DNA of 64,000 nucleotides from Streptomyces sp. WZ-12 (GTDB taxonomy: Bacteria > Actinomycetota > Actinomycetes > Streptomycetales > Streptomycetaceae). Positions 51,576 to 61,600 of the stretch are shown in pieces; within the stretch, counting starts at the first letter, position 1, and each line of letters starts with the position of its first letter. A program made the position numbers and the translations under genes. The stretch spans positions 1,302,001-1,366,000 of the forward strand of contig NZ_CP118574.1 of NCBI RefSeq assembly GCF_028898845.1. The letters run 5' to 3'. The notes below the pieces were generated by a model, which did no database searches, was not told the origin of the DNA, and was given only the letters and a program-made list of their open reading frames with translations.

Positions 51576-53006
51576 ATGGGATACGAGATAGAGACTCCTG
51601 GCGCCGCCTTTGGTGTGCCTGATACGCCTATTCAGTGGCTTCAGTATCTCCTCGCTAAGTACGAGGGGAACTTGGACCGCATCAAGCGCTTCGCGGAGTA
51701 CTACGAGGGCGACCACCAGCGGATGATGTTCGCCCAGGCTAAGTTCAGCAATGCCTTCGGCGAGGCATTCTCTAGCTGGTCGGACAACTTCTGTGGACTC
51801 ATTGTTGACTCTGTCAATGAGCGCATGAAGATCGAGGGCTTTCGCATGGCGGATACCCCTGAGGCTGACAACGCCGCACAGAAGATCTGGGAACGCAACT
51901 TCCTCGACGCCGACTCCAACGCGGCCCACCTCGATGCGATGATCCAAGGCGCTTCCTATGGAGTTGTGTGGTGGGGCGAGGATGGCGGGCCGGCTATCAC
52001 TATCGAGTCGGCTGAGAACATGGCTGTCCAGTACATGCCTGGGTCTCGTCGTGAGCTGGTGGCCGCAGCGAAGTTCCTTACGGATGACTGGGGTCGGCAG
52101 TACGCCACTTTGTGGATGGCTGACGCGGTCTACGAGTTCGAGACCTATGACGGTGACTGGGTTGGTAGCTCCGAGGGCATACCGAATCCTCTCGGGGCTA
52201 TCCCGGTAGTGCCGATCAACAACCGATCCCGGCTCACCGGTGATCCCCTGTCTGATCTCGATTCGATTATTCCGCTTCAGGACGCCATCAATAAGACGGT
52301 GGCTGACGCCCTGGTGGCGTCGGAGTACGCGGCATGGCCGCAGCGCTACGTCACCGGCCTAGAGATCCAGGAGGATGCCGACGGCAACCCCATCGAGCCC
52401 TTCCGGGTCGCGGTAGACAAGTTGCTCCAGGCCGAGGATCCCGGAGCGAGCTTCGGTCAGTTTGAAGCCGCGGATCTCGGCAACTACTCGACACTGGTCA
52501 CGATGCTCGTTCAGCATCTCGCGTCTGCTTCCCGGATCCCGTTCCACTACTTCCTCCAGGGTGCTGTTATCCCCTCCGGTGATGCGATCACGTCGGCCGA
52601 GGCCGGCCTGATCTCTAAGACCCGCGAGAGGATGCTGCACTTCGGTGAGGCATGGGAACGCATCATGCTTCTGGCATTCCGTGTGATGGGCCAGGACCTG
52701 GAGCCGGGAGCTATCGAGGTTCTGTGGCGTGACCCTGAGCATCGCACTGAGGCACAGCACATTGATTCCCTGGTGAAGAAGCTGTCTCTCGGTGTTCCGA
52801 GGCAGCAGCTTTGGGAAGATGCCGGGTACTCCCCCAGCCAGATTTCCCGGTTCACGTCGATGCTGGAACAACAGGAAAAGATGCAGGAACAGTTCCCGTC
52901 GATCAATCCGCAGCCGGCTAAGGCTGCCCCCACCGCCGAGGAAGAAGCCGACAAGGCTCCTCGGGGTAACTCTGAGAACGCAGCCCGTGAAAAGGCCGGC
53001 GTCTAA
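51576..53006 (+). CDS. Portal protein
   Basis: 476 aa phage portal (SPP1 gp6-like). Typical features: ERMKIEGFRMAD, IQGASYGVVWW, PVVPINNRSRLTGDPLSDLD, IPLQDAINKTVADALVASEY and ASRIPFHYFL. It forms the dodecameric DNA channel at the capsid vertex. ATG follows AGGGAAG; a terminator follows the gene. Confidence 0.92.
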   Translation: MGYEIETPGAAFGVPDTPIQWLQYLLAKYEGNLDRIKRFAEYYEGDHQRMMFAQAKFSNAFGEAFSSWSDNFCGLIVDSVNERMKIEGFRMADTPEADNAAQKIWERNFLDADSNAAHLDAMIQGASYGVVWWGEDGGPAITIESAENMAVQYMPGSRRELVAAAKFLTDDWGRQYATLWMADAVYEFETYDGDWVGSSEGIPNPLGAIPVVPINNRSRLTGDPLSDLDSIIPLQDAINKTVADALVASEYAAWPQRYVTGLEIQEDADGNPIEPFRVAVDKLLQAEDPGASFGQFEAADLGNYSTLVTMLVQHLASASRIPFHYFLQGAVIPSGDAITSAEAGLISKTRERMLHFGEAWERIMLLAFRVMGQDLEPGAIEVLWRDPEHRTEAQHIDSLVKKLSLGVPRQQLWEDAGYSPSQISRFTSMLEQQEKMQEQFPSINPQPAKAAPTAEEEADKAPRGNSENAAREKAGV

Positions 53007-53023
53007 CACGCACTTTGATCCGT

Positions 53024-53052
53024 GGCCCTGCCGTAACGGCGAGGGTCTTTTT
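53024..53052 (+). terminator. Intrinsic terminator after portal
   Basis: CCCTGCCG, TAA loop, CGGC(G)AGGG, then TCTTTTTT. Confidence 0.85.
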
Positions 53053-53077
53053 TCATGCCCGAAAAGGAGCAACAAAC

Positions 53078-53638
53078 ATGAGCGAGCATGAGACTCACGA
53101 AGAGACCGCAAAGGTTGATGAGGTTCCCGAGGAATCGACTAGTCCTGATTGGCAGGCAGAGGCCGAGAAGTGGAAGGCCCTGGCTCGAAAGAATGAGGCC
53201 CGCGCCAAGAGTAACTTTGAGGAGCTTGAGGAGCTGCGCAAGGCTCAGATGTCTGATCAGGAGAAGGCCCTTGAGGCTGCACGTCAGGAAGGCCGCAATG
53301 CGGCTGCTGGCGAGTTCGGTACGCGGCTAGTGGGTGCGGAGCTGAAGGCCGCTGCCAGCAAGGCCGGCACGGAGCTTCCTTCGTCTGACTTCCTGGATCT
53401 GAACAAGTTCCTTGGTGAGGATGGCTCGCCCAACAGCGAGGCTATCGACTCGTTCATCTCTTCCCTGCCGGCGAAGGCTAAGAAGACTCCTCCGCCGCTT
53501 AGGGACACGGGCCCTCGTGGTGGCCCGACAAAGGTCCGTCAGCTCACTGCCGATGACCTCAAGCACATGAGCCCGCGTGAGATCAATGAGGCTCGTGATG
53601 CTGGAAAGCTCGACGCGCTGATGCGCGGGCAGATCTAA
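53078..53638 (+). CDS. Scaffolding protein
   Basis: 186 aa, acidic and coiled-coil rich (WQAEAEKWKALARKNEARAK, NFEELEELRKAQMSDQEK), lying between portal and capsid. The C-terminal stretch (TADDLKHMSPREINEARDAG) is typical of capsid-binding ends of scaffold proteins. ATG follows AAAAGGAG. Confidence 0.87.
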   Translation: MSEHETHEETAKVDEVPEESTSPDWQAEAEKWKALARKNEARAKSNFEELEELRKAQMSDQEKALEAARQEGRNAAAGEFGTRLVGAELKAAASKAGTELPSSDFLDLNKFLGEDGSPNSEAIDSFISSLPAKAKKTPPPLRDTGPRGGPTKVRQLTADDLKHMSPREINEARDAGKLDALMRGQI

Positions 53639-53658
53639 CCATTTCGTTTCTCTCTTCA

Positions 53659-53679
53659 GGGCCCTTCGGGGCCCTTTTT
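53659..53679 (+). terminator. Intrinsic terminator before capsid
   Basis: GGGCCC-TTCG-GGGCCC followed by TTTTT. It may tune the ratio of scaffold to capsid transcripts. Confidence 0.9.
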
Positions 53680-53705
53680 GTTTCCTCTTTTTAAGGACAT
53701 GAGTT

Positions 53706-54749
53706 ATGGCTATTACCCCGGATGCTGGCTTCAACGTCCAGCCTGGGCATGGTCTCACCTCGAACGTTGAGGCCACCTTCCGCCCCGAGATCTGGACTTC
53801 TCAGCTCCTCCGTGACCTGGAGCAGTCCACTGTTCTGGCTGCTCCGGAGATCGTGAACCGATCCTACGAGGGCGAGTTCCGGCGCGGTGGCGACACCATT
53901 CATATCCCGCATTTCCTTGACACCGTGAACGTCTATGACGCGGTGGGCGCCTACGACAACATCACGGATAAGGTTGACCGTGCGGCGCTTGAGTACATAT
54001 CCATGACGGTTCAGAAGGGCTGCTCTTTCCATCTGGAGATTGATAAGCTCGACCAGCTTTTCACTCAGCCGGGCATCGACAAGATGACCGAATTGGTCCG
54101 TCAGCGTGGCCGCCAGGCCGCCATCAAGATGGACCAGCTCGTGGCCACCACGGTCAAGTTCGCGGCGACGGAGTCCAAGGCGCACAAGGGATCGGGCCTG
54201 GACTACAACGCCGTTAAGGACGGCGCCGCTCCGACCGACGAGGACATTCTTCACGGCATCATCGACAACGTTGCCATGGAGAAGGACAACGGCGATCATG
54301 CCCTTGTCTACGAAACCCTCATCAGCATGATGCAGAACCTGGACCTGAAGAACGCTCCGGCGGACCGGTTCCTGGTGGTCTCGCCGGCCGTTCGTGCGGC
54401 TCTGCTTCGTGACCAGCGCTTCATTGAGGCCAGCAAGCTCGGTCGCTCGGTCATTCCGACCGGCACCATCGGCACCATCCTGGGTGTTGACGTCCGCGTC
54501 TCGAACGCTCTTGGCAACCTGGTTCCGACTTCGAACCCGGGCCTGGTGAAGACCTACAGCACTGACGCCCAGGGCATTGACATGCTCCTCGGTTCGACCA
54601 ACGCCCTTAGCGTTGTGACCCCGTTCGCAGAGATGCAGGCGTACAAGCCGGAAGCCTCGTTCACGGACCGCATCAAGTCCCGTGTGGCGTTCGACGCGAA
54701 GGTCATTCGCCCCGAGCAGCTTGTTATCTGCCCCGCGGACCCTCGCTAG
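53706..54749 (+). CDS. Major capsid protein
   Basis: 347 aa. The start (ITPDAGFNVQPGHGLTSN, EIWTSQLLRDLEQSTVLAAP) and FRRGGDTIHIPHFLD, GTIGTILGVDVRVSN segments fit the P22-like/actinophage major capsid group. It forms the icosahedral shell. Codon use is highly regular, as expected for a strongly expressed gene. Confidence 0.9.
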   Translation: MAITPDAGFNVQPGHGLTSNVEATFRPEIWTSQLLRDLEQSTVLAAPEIVNRSYEGEFRRGGDTIHIPHFLDTVNVYDAVGAYDNITDKVDRAALEYISMTVQKGCSFHLEIDKLDQLFTQPGIDKMTELVRQRGRQAAIKMDQLVATTVKFAATESKAHKGSGLDYNAVKDGAAPTDEDILHGIIDNVAMEKDNGDHALVYETLISMMQNLDLKNAPADRFLVVSPAVRAALLRDQRFIEASKLGRSVIPTGTIGTILGVDVRVSNALGNLVPTSNPGLVKTYSTDAQGIDMLLGSTNALSVVTPFAEMQAYKPEASFTDRIKSRVAFDAKVIRPEQLVICPADPR

Positions 54750-54823
54750 CCCTTGCGCCGAACAGTGTCAAGGCGGGCGCCAATACTCGGGCGGCTGGCT
54801 TTGGCTGGGGCAAGGGAGAAGAA

Positions 54824-54886
54824 GTGAAGGCGAAGGCTTCGCCGGCCAAGAAGCGTGCTGTTACTAAGGATGCTTCGGAGGGCTGA
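54824..54886 (+). CDS. Possible 20-aa basic peptide
   Basis: GTG 54824 after AGGGAGAAGAA begins a basic 20-residue peptide (KAKASPAKKRAV...). Its stop overlaps the next ATG (TGATG). The good RBS and overlap favour translation, perhaps for coupling; its size keeps confidence low. Confidence 0.35.
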   Translation: MKAKASPAKKRAVTKDASEG

Positions 54887-55455
54887 TGACTGCCCTCATT
54901 ACGTTGGATGATGTGGCCGCTCGTCTCGGGCGGCCCATCTCCGAGGATGAAAAGGCAAAGATCCAGGCCCTGATCGAGGACGTCTCAGCTCTCATCACGG
55001 CGGAGACCGGCAAGGACTTTCAGAGCCACACAGACGAAGTCATCGGGATTACGTCTTGCCGTGGTCCCCGTCTTCGGCTCCCCTGGAAGCTCTTCCCCAT
55101 CACGGACATCTTCGACGTCAAGTTCAGTACGGATCCTGCGCCGTTGAGGGACTGGTTCTACGAGGACGGGTTCCTCGTCCGCCGCCGCGGCTGGTGGCCC
55201 ACGCAGGCCGAGACCACGTTCCCTGTGGTGTTCGTGCGGCTCACGTACGGCTACGCCGAGGTGCCCGAGGACATCCGGGCCGTGTGCGCCCAGGAGGTCA
55301 TCCGGTGGCTGGCCCAGTCTCCCGGGGTCTCCATGGAACGTGTCGGGGAGCTTCAGGTGCAGTACTCGTCTGGTACGCAGACTCTCTCGTCGGCGTCCAG
55401 GCAGGCCCTGAAGAAGTACCGGCTCCGCGTCGTGTCTACCTCGCTTCGGAGGTAG
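54886..55455 (+). CDS. Head-tail connector protein
   Basis: 189 aa, mostly helical start (LITLDDVAARLGRPISEDEK, IQALIEDVSALITAETGKDF) typical of gp6/gp15-type connectors that bind the portal. Located directly after the capsid gene. Confidence 0.82.
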   Translation: MTALITLDDVAARLGRPISEDEKAKIQALIEDVSALITAETGKDFQSHTDEVIGITSCRGPRLRLPWKLFPITDIFDVKFSTDPAPLRDWFYEDGFLVRRRGWWPTQAETTFPVVFVRLTYGYAEVPEDIRAVCAQEVIRWLAQSPGVSMERVGELQVQYSSGTQTLSSASRQALKKYRLRVVSTSLRR

Positions 55456-55462
55456 GCCGGCC

Positions 55463-55795
55463 ATGTTCGATCGCTATTTCGTGGATCCCGTGGCCGTGTA
55501 CGGCACGGTCCTGGTCCGGGACGTGTACGAGGCGCATAGGGAGCGTGAGTCGTCTCCAAGGTGGTCTGGGCTGGCTTGTGTGTCGCCGTGGAAGAACAAG
55601 ACGAGTGACCTCAAGGGCGACCGGGATACGGCCGTTCAGTACGCGACGGGCTACTTCCCTTCGGGCGTTGAGATCCAGACCACTGACCTTGTCGGGCACG
55701 AAGGCGACATGTGGGAGGTCTACGGTCTCGCCGAGGACTGGCGCTTTGGCGCCTTGAAGCACGTGCGGGTTGATCTGAAGAAGGTGGTCTGCTGA
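55463..55795 (+). CDS. Head-tail joining/stopper protein
   Basis: 110 aa, beta-rich (VDPVAVYGTVLVRDVYEAH, GDMWEVYGLAEDWRF). Position two after the capsid and size fit the stopper that closes the connector. Overlaps the next gene by TGATG. Confidence 0.7.
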   Translation: MFDRYFVDPVAVYGTVLVRDVYEAHRERESSPRWSGLACVSPWKNKTSDLKGDRDTAVQYATGYFPSGVEIQTTDLVGHEGDMWEVYGLAEDWRFGALKHVRVDLKKVVC

Positions 55796-56133
55796 TGGCC
55801 ACCTTTGAGTTCGATCCTGAGTTTTCGAAGCGTGTGGCTCGCACCGACGAGGTTGGCCAGTTGTGCCATGAGAAGGCTCTGCAGGCCGCCAAGTATGCGT
55901 ACGCGCATGCCCCGAAGCGGCACGACAAGGAGACGGGGAAGGCCCCGCATCCGGATTCGTACGCGGCGAACCTCAAGACCGAGTCTCGGCTGACGGCTGA
56001 CGGTTGGAAGGCCGTGGCGTACTCGGACTCTGTGAACTGGGGCTTCCTGGAGTTCGGTTTCAAGGACCGCGCCGGCAGGTGGCATGCAGGTCTTCATCTG
56101 TTGTCGCGCGGTTTGAAGGCTTCGAGGTACTGA
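55795..56133 (+). CDS. HK97 gp10-like minor structural protein
   Basis: 112 aa, starting ATFEFDPEFSKRVARTDEVG, with a helix then a short sheet (WGFLEFGFKDRAGR). Matches the HK97-gp10 / neck protein type between stopper and tail terminator. Confidence 0.72.
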   Translation: MATFEFDPEFSKRVARTDEVGQLCHEKALQAAKYAYAHAPKRHDKETGKAPHPDSYAANLKTESRLTADGWKAVAYSDSVNWGFLEFGFKDRAGRWHAGLHLLSRGLKASRY

Positions 56134-56528
56134 TGCGTATAGATCCCGCCGAGATCCTGGTTCGCTACCTGCGGTCTCTGGAAGAGCTGAAGCATGTGTT
56201 CATCGGTGGCGACATGGTAGGTCGCAAGATTGGTCAACCGGCCATCATCGTTGACCACGCAGGCGGTGAACGTGTCGTCAGGCACCGCATGGACCGGTTT
56301 GACTTCACCCTGAACTTCTTCGGTAAGTCCAAGTCCGAGGCCGCCGGCCTTGCCTATGTGGCCCGCGAGTATCTGCTAGAGCGCTTCCCTGATCAGGTTG
56401 TTTCCAATTACTACGTGGCGGATGTTCGGGAAGTCGATTCCCCCGTCACGCTTCCCGACTATGGCTCTGATGAGTCTCGATTCGTCCATCAGATCCAGTT
56501 CTTTATTTTTGAGGTAGACAATGGCTGA
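56133..56528 (+). CDS. Tail terminator/completion protein
   Basis: 131 aa starting MRIDPAEILVRYLRSLEEL. The alpha/beta composition, order (just before the tail tube gene) and length fit a tail terminator that caps the tube. Overlaps the next gene by 8 bases. Confidence 0.75.
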   Translation: MRIDPAEILVRYLRSLEELKHVFIGGDMVGRKIGQPAIIVDHAGGERVVRHRMDRFDFTLNFFGKSKSEAAGLAYVAREYLLERFPDQVVSNYYVADVREVDSPVTLPDYGSDESRFVHQIQFFIFEVDNG

Positions 56529-57216
56529 GAATAACTCCAAGAACATTCGCTTTGCGCCGCATGGCCGCATCGCTGTCGGCACCTACGGTTCCGCGACGGC
56601 CCCGAAGGGCATCGGTGAGATCGACCCTGAGACCGGTCTGCCGAAGATCCCGGATGGCTTCCACGCGCTTGGCTATGCCACGACCGAGGGCGTTGACCTT
56701 ACGCCGAAGATCGAGACCCAGTCTCTTGAGGCGTGGCAGTCCGCTACCCCGGTTATGTACTCGGTCAAGTCCGCTTCGCTTCAGCTCAAGAGCACGCTCA
56801 TGGAGGTCAACCCGACTGTCACGTCTCTGTACTTCGGTGCGGAGTGGCAGCCGGTTGAAGGCAATGCCGACGAGTACGTTCTCGATCTGGCGTCGAGCCC
56901 GGACCTTTCCCAGATCGTCGTCATTGTTGACTGGGCCGACAAGGACGTGCATAACCGCCTGGTCATCCCGCACGCCATTGTTTCCGACCGTGACGCCATC
57001 AAGCTGAACCGTACTGACAATGAGTCGTTCGGTATCACCATTGATGCACTGGACGAGAACGGTTCGCTTGGTCAGTACTACACCGACGCGAACATGCTCC
57101 TGCCGACTGTTGCGGTTGAGACTCCTCAGGTTAAAGCTGGCGGCGCTACCGCCATCAACGGCCGTGAGTTCGATAAGAACGCTGAGCTTCACGCCCAGGC
57201 GACGAAGCAGAAGTAA
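56521..57216 (+). CDS. Major tail (tube) protein
   Basis: 231 aa. IRFAPHGRIAVGTYGSATAP and GYATTEGVDLTPKIETQSLE are typical of siphovirus major tail proteins. It polymerises into the tail tube around the tape measure. ATG follows GAGG. Confidence 0.87.
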   Translation: MAENNSKNIRFAPHGRIAVGTYGSATAPKGIGEIDPETGLPKIPDGFHALGYATTEGVDLTPKIETQSLEAWQSATPVMYSVKSASLQLKSTLMEVNPTVTSLYFGAEWQPVEGNADEYVLDLASSPDLSQIVVIVDWADKDVHNRLVIPHAIVSDRDAIKLNRTDNESFGITIDALDENGSLGQYYTDANMLLPTVAVETPQVKAGGATAINGREFDKNAELHAQATKQK

Positions 57217-57227
57217 GGAGTACGACC

Positions 57228-57548
57228 ATGCCTCGTTTCATTGATGTCCAGGGGCCGACTCCCGACAAGATTCACTTTGATGATGACGTGAAGACCACGG
57301 ATAAGGGTACTTTCTCGGCTCAGCTCGACGTGGAGTCGGATTGCCAGCCTGGTGAGTACACCATCACTGTGTATGAAGGTGATGACCCGGAGAAGGCTAA
57401 GGTTTCTGCCTCCACTTCTCTGATCGTCGTGTCTGATGCGACGCCCACTATCGACGCGATCGGCGATGTCACGGCCGGTGTCGATGCGAAGATTTCCGGC
57501 TCTAGCTTCGGGGCCGGTTCCTACACGGGTACTGCGGAAAAGCAGTAA
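57228..57548 (+). CDS. Ig-like decoration protein, copy A
   Basis: 106 aa, all-beta (FSAQLDVESDCQPGEYTITV), probably an Ig-like fold displayed on the virion. Its C-terminal 30 residues (IGDVTAGVDAKISGSSFGAG) match those of the next gene, so the two are paralogues. Confidence 0.75.
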   Translation: MPRFIDVQGPTPDKIHFDDDVKTTDKGTFSAQLDVESDCQPGEYTITVYEGDDPEKAKVSASTSLIVVSDATPTIDAIGDVTAGVDAKISGSSFGAGSYTGTAEKQ

Positions 57549-57572
57549 TCCCAATTCACTAAGGAGGCCAAC

Positions 57573-57857
57573 ATGGCTGTTTCCGTCACTATTGACGATG
57601 TCAAGGCAGACGGCAAGCTGTCCGGCACCATCAAGTCTGACGCTGCCGACACTCCGGGTACCTACACCCTGAAGGTTTTCGCCAAGGACAGTGAGAATGC
57701 TGATCCGATTGCGACCGGCGAGTTCAAGCTGAACGCTCCGAAGCCGCAGCCGCAGCTCGACCAGATCGCGGACGTTACCGCGGGCGTCGATGGAAAGGCT
57801 ACCGGTTCGAACTTCGCTCAGGGTTCCTACACCGCTACGGCCGAGATCAAGAGCTAA
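57573..57857 (+). CDS. Ig-like decoration protein, copy B
   Basis: 94 aa, same organisation as copy A: an Ig-like part (LSGTIKSDAADTPGTYTLKV) and the shared end (IADVTAGVDGKATGSNFAQG). ATG follows AAGGAGG. Likely binds the tail tube or capsid and helps adhere to cells or other surfaces. Confidence 0.75.
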   Translation: MAVSVTIDDVKADGKLSGTIKSDAADTPGTYTLKVFAKDSENADPIATGEFKLNAPKPQPQLDQIADVTAGVDGKATGSNFAQGSYTATAEIKS

Positions 57858-57887
57858 TAGACTCCAGATCATAACTTCATGGGTTCT

Positions 57888-57920
57888 GGGGACGCACCCG
57901 AAGCGTCCCCCTTTTCTTTT
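57888..57920 (+). terminator. Intrinsic terminator
   Basis: GGGGACGC (57888-57895) / GCGTCCCC (57903-57910) followed by CTTTTCTTTT. Confidence 0.93.
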
Positions 57921-57954
57921 CTCAAACAAGCATAGATTTTTAGAGGTTTTCATC

Positions 57955-58233
57955 ATGGCTGCTGCGAAGAAGGCCGTTCAGGCTGAGGCTAACGACGAGC
58001 CGACCACATTCGAGTTCAAGGGTGTCGAGTTCACGATCCCGGCTCCGATGGATCTGTCTGCTGAGGTTCTTGAGGTGATCGAGGATGGCGCGGGTGAGAC
58101 GAAGATTATGAAGGCGATCATTGGCGAAGAGCAGTGGGCCGCCTATAAGGGTCTCCGGTGCACGATCCGTGAATTTGGTGAGTTTGCCGAGAAGATCGCT
58201 GACGCTGCGGGATTCGGTAATCCGGGAAACTGA
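57955..58233 (+). CDS. Tail assembly chaperone, short form (gpG-like)
   Basis: 92 aa (ATG after AGAGG). Acidic helical protein (FEFKGVEFTIPAPMDLSAEV) that coats the tape measure protein during tail assembly. The end is GNPGN before TGA, right at a slippery site. Confidence 0.88.
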   Translation: MAAAKKAVQAEANDEPTTFEFKGVEFTIPAPMDLSAEVLEVIEDGAGETKIMKAIIGEEQWAAYKGLRCTIREFGEFAEKIADAAGFGNPGN

Positions 58234-58637
58234 CATGGGTCGTCCACGTCCTCAATGACTACTCCGAGGAACTAGAAGCCGATCTTCTCCAGTTCTTCCG
58301 CATCGACTTGTGCGACTTGTGGCGTGGACGGCTTTCCTTGCGTCGCCTGTACGTTCTCGTATCCCGTCTTATCAATATGCGCGGCCAGTGCGCTTTGGCT
58401 CCTGCCATTGATGAGCGTCTTACTTGGCCGGATGAGACTCACATCCTGGCAAACATTGCGGACAGCCTTGAGGCGTCCAACTGGATGTTCATCAAGGCCA
58501 ACAGTGAAGACAGCGATGCACCCATCCCGGAGCCCTTGTCTCGGCCCGGCATGGGTTCGGCAGAGGAGTCTCAGCCCGAATTGGCGTCTTCGGCGGAGGT
58601 GGCCAAGTTCTTTAACGATATCAACGCTATGTTGTAA
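57955..58637 (+). CDS. Tail assembly chaperone, frameshifted long form (gpGT-like)
   Basis: A -1 shift on GGGAAAC at 58224-58230 continues the short form into the overlapping frame (LTWVVHVLNDYSEELEADLL) to 58637, giving about 227 aa. The downstream frame has no good start of its own before 58308, which supports frameshifting. In lambda and many siphophages this long form recruits tail tube subunits. Confidence 0.85.
58224..58230 (+). promoter_or_regulatory. Programmed -1 ribosomal frameshift site
   Basis: GGGAAAC, the X XXY YYZ form in the zero frame as G-GGA-AAC, directly before TGA (58231). The -1 frame is open from here to 58637. It matches the lambda G/T type (GGGAAAG). Confidence 0.88.
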
Positions 58638-58647
58638 GGAAAGACTT

Positions 58648-61600
58648 ATGGCTGGTAATTCTGGCGACATCAACGTCGGCAAGGGTTATGTGGAAGTAGC
58701 CCCCATCCTCAATCAGAAGGCTATGGATGCTTTTGCTTCCAGGGTCACTAAGAGCTTGGGGGCTATCGGTAGGGAGGGCGGTAAGTCTTTCTCGGCTTCG
58801 TTCGCGGAGTCTCTTGGCAAGACGGACATGGCTGCCCTTGGGACGAGGATTGGTCGAAGTCTCTCGCGGGGCATCGTTGAGGGCACCGCGGCGGCTCGTG
58901 AGGCTCTGGGCTCCTTCAATGAGGCCATTGAGAGGCTGAGTCCCACGATGGGCCGCCTGGCGGTCGAGGTCGAGCGGACGAAGCAGGCCGAGATCGGTCT
59001 CGCTGCCGCCCAGGAGCGCTCTGCGGCTGCGACGAAGGAAGCGGCCACGGCCTCCAAGAACCTGTTCACGGCCCGCATGAATCTGGTGCGGTCGGAGAAC
59101 GAACAGACCCTTGCGGAGTCACGTCTTCAGCGCACTCTCGTCGCCAACGAGTCCGCCCAGGAGCGTCGGGCCGCTGCTGAGGCTGCTCTTCAGCGACAGC
59201 AGCTCTTGAGCAACCGCGCCACGGATCAGTCTGTGTCATCCATGGGCCGGGCCTCCACCGCTACATCGCACCTCCACAACGAGACGACCCGGCTGGGCAA
59301 CGCCATCGGCGGCGCCGGCCGCGGCATCACGCACTTCGTGTCAGGTCCTCTGGTGGCTATCGGGGCCGGCGTGCTCGACGTTGCCGTGAAGTTCGGTGAC
59401 CTCCGCAATCGGACGATTGCGGCGATCGAGGCGTTCAAGGGTGCCAAGGCCGCGAACGAGATGGTGGACACCATCGACCAGCTGTCGAAGAAGCTCCCGG
59501 TGTCCGTCGATGACATGTACCGGCTTGCGCGGATCCTGTCGTCCATCAAGACCAATGTCGCTCCGGTCACTGACGAGATTCACGCGATGTCGAATGCCAT
59601 CGCAGCTCACCATCTGACTCAGTCGCAGGCCAACCGCGCCATGATCCAGTTTGAGCACATGCTCATGGGTGTGGCCATCAACAGCAAGGAACTCAACACG
59701 CTGACGATGGACGGCATCCCGGCATGGGACCTGCTGTCCAGGGCCACGGGCAAGAACACGGACGAGCTGAAGAAGATGGCGGCAACCGGCGGACTCCTGT
59801 CCAAGGACGTCATGCCCAAGCTGATCAAGTTCCTTCAGACAGACAAGACATACACAGACTCCGCGGCAGCGGCCTCCGAGTCCCTTCAGGGCCAGTGGAT
59901 CCTTCTGAAGAACACCTTCAAGACGGGCCTCGTCGGCCCGGAGGTCCAGGGGCAGGTCAAGGGCCTGGCCGGCTCCGTCGGCAACCTGAACTCCGCGTTG
60001 GAGAACGCGTTCCCGGTGCTCATCCAGTTCTCTGGGTTCGTCGTGGACAAGTCGGCTGCTGCTCTGCGTGCGGTGGCGAAGCTCGGCGAAGAGTTCGGTC
60101 GGCTGCCTCCGTCTGTTCAGACCAGCATCGGCAAGGTGATGACGGCCGTCGCACTCCTGGGCCCGGGGCTGGTGGTGATCGGCAAGGTCACGAAGGGCGT
60201 TGGCGAGCTGAAGGCCATGGCGACGGCTCTCGGCTCCACTCAGCTCGTCGGGAGGCTGCGAGCCACGGCAGCGGGGATGACCCTCCTCAGTGCTGCGGAG
60301 GACGAGGCCGCTGTCAGCGCCACGGCCCTGGACGTTGCCATGGCGCCGATCTCTGCTCCGGTGCTGGCCATCGCTGCCGGCGTCGCCGCCCTGGCCGCCG
60401 GGTTCGCCTTCGCCTACGACAAGTCGAAGCCGCTCCGCGACGCCTTCTCGGCCCTCGGGCACGCTCTGGGGTCTATCGGTACCGCGGTATCCGGCAACCC
60501 GGACGGCACGGGCAACGGCGGCATCAAGGGCGCCTTCTCGGCGTTCTCAGATGAGCTGTACACGGACCTGAAGCCGATCATCGACGAGGTGGCCGGCGCC
60601 ATTCAGGGACTGGCGAACTTTATCGAGCGCCACGATCACGTAATTGGTGCTTCAGTCGCTTCGACGGTCCGGATTATCGTTGCTGCGCTTCGCGTTTCCT
60701 GGGACTGGACGAAGGCCCTGGGCAACGTTTTCATGGGCCTCTACTACATACTGACGTTCCAGTTCGGTAAGGCAGGTAAGTCTTTCTCTGCCGCGTGGAG
60801 CAATATCGCGGACTCTTTCAAGGTCAGCACTGATGCTATGGCTCGGTCTACTGGAGATTTGATCCAGGCCGCCAAGCTCGACGGTATCGAGAACAAGGCA
60901 CAGGACAACCTGAAGAAGTACCTCCATGTAGTCCAGACCGGCGGAGACGCCGTGCTGAAAACGTGGAAGTCCAACATGCGCAAGATGCAGGACTCCGAGT
61001 CTAATGCCGCGTGGAACATGAACGTGGATATGGGCTCGAAGCTCGACGGCATCTTTCATGCGGTCCTCAAGAATGGCGGGAAGATCACCGCCGAGCAGTC
61101 GAAGCAGTGGAAGGACACTCTCGCCAAGGTCAACCAGCATGGCGATGCCGCCACTAAGGCAATGGCCACGCATCTCGACCAGTGGATGAAGAACATCTCT
61201 CAGGCCACGACCGAGACGCAGCGCAAGATCCAGTTGGCTGCCTTCGGCATGGGAGACGCCATCAAGGCCGTGGCCGCCAACATGAAGGGCGTCAGCTTCG
61301 ACAAGCTGACCACCGACATCAACAAGTACGGGGATCAGCTCACGAAGGCCGGCCTCAATACTCAACAGGTCATCGGCACCCTGATCAGCCTGGAGTCGCA
61401 CGGCCTCAACACCAAGGAAGCCGTCGGCAACCTCGCCACTCAGATGTCCCGACTCAAGGAGGTCGGGGAGAACCCGGGTCTTGAGCAGACCATTTCCCAG
61501 GTTCGAGGCATGACCTCCCAGTCGCAGGCGGCGAAGGTTGCCTCACACGAGCTGGGCGACACTATGGGTGGCTTCGTGGTGGAAGCCATGAAGAAGGGCT

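Noticed and set aside
54700..54886. C-terminal extension of the capsid protein by -1 frameshifting
   Set aside because: The -1 frame is open to 54886, but no slippery heptamer is visible near the capsid stop; a short independent peptide with its own RBS explains the end better.
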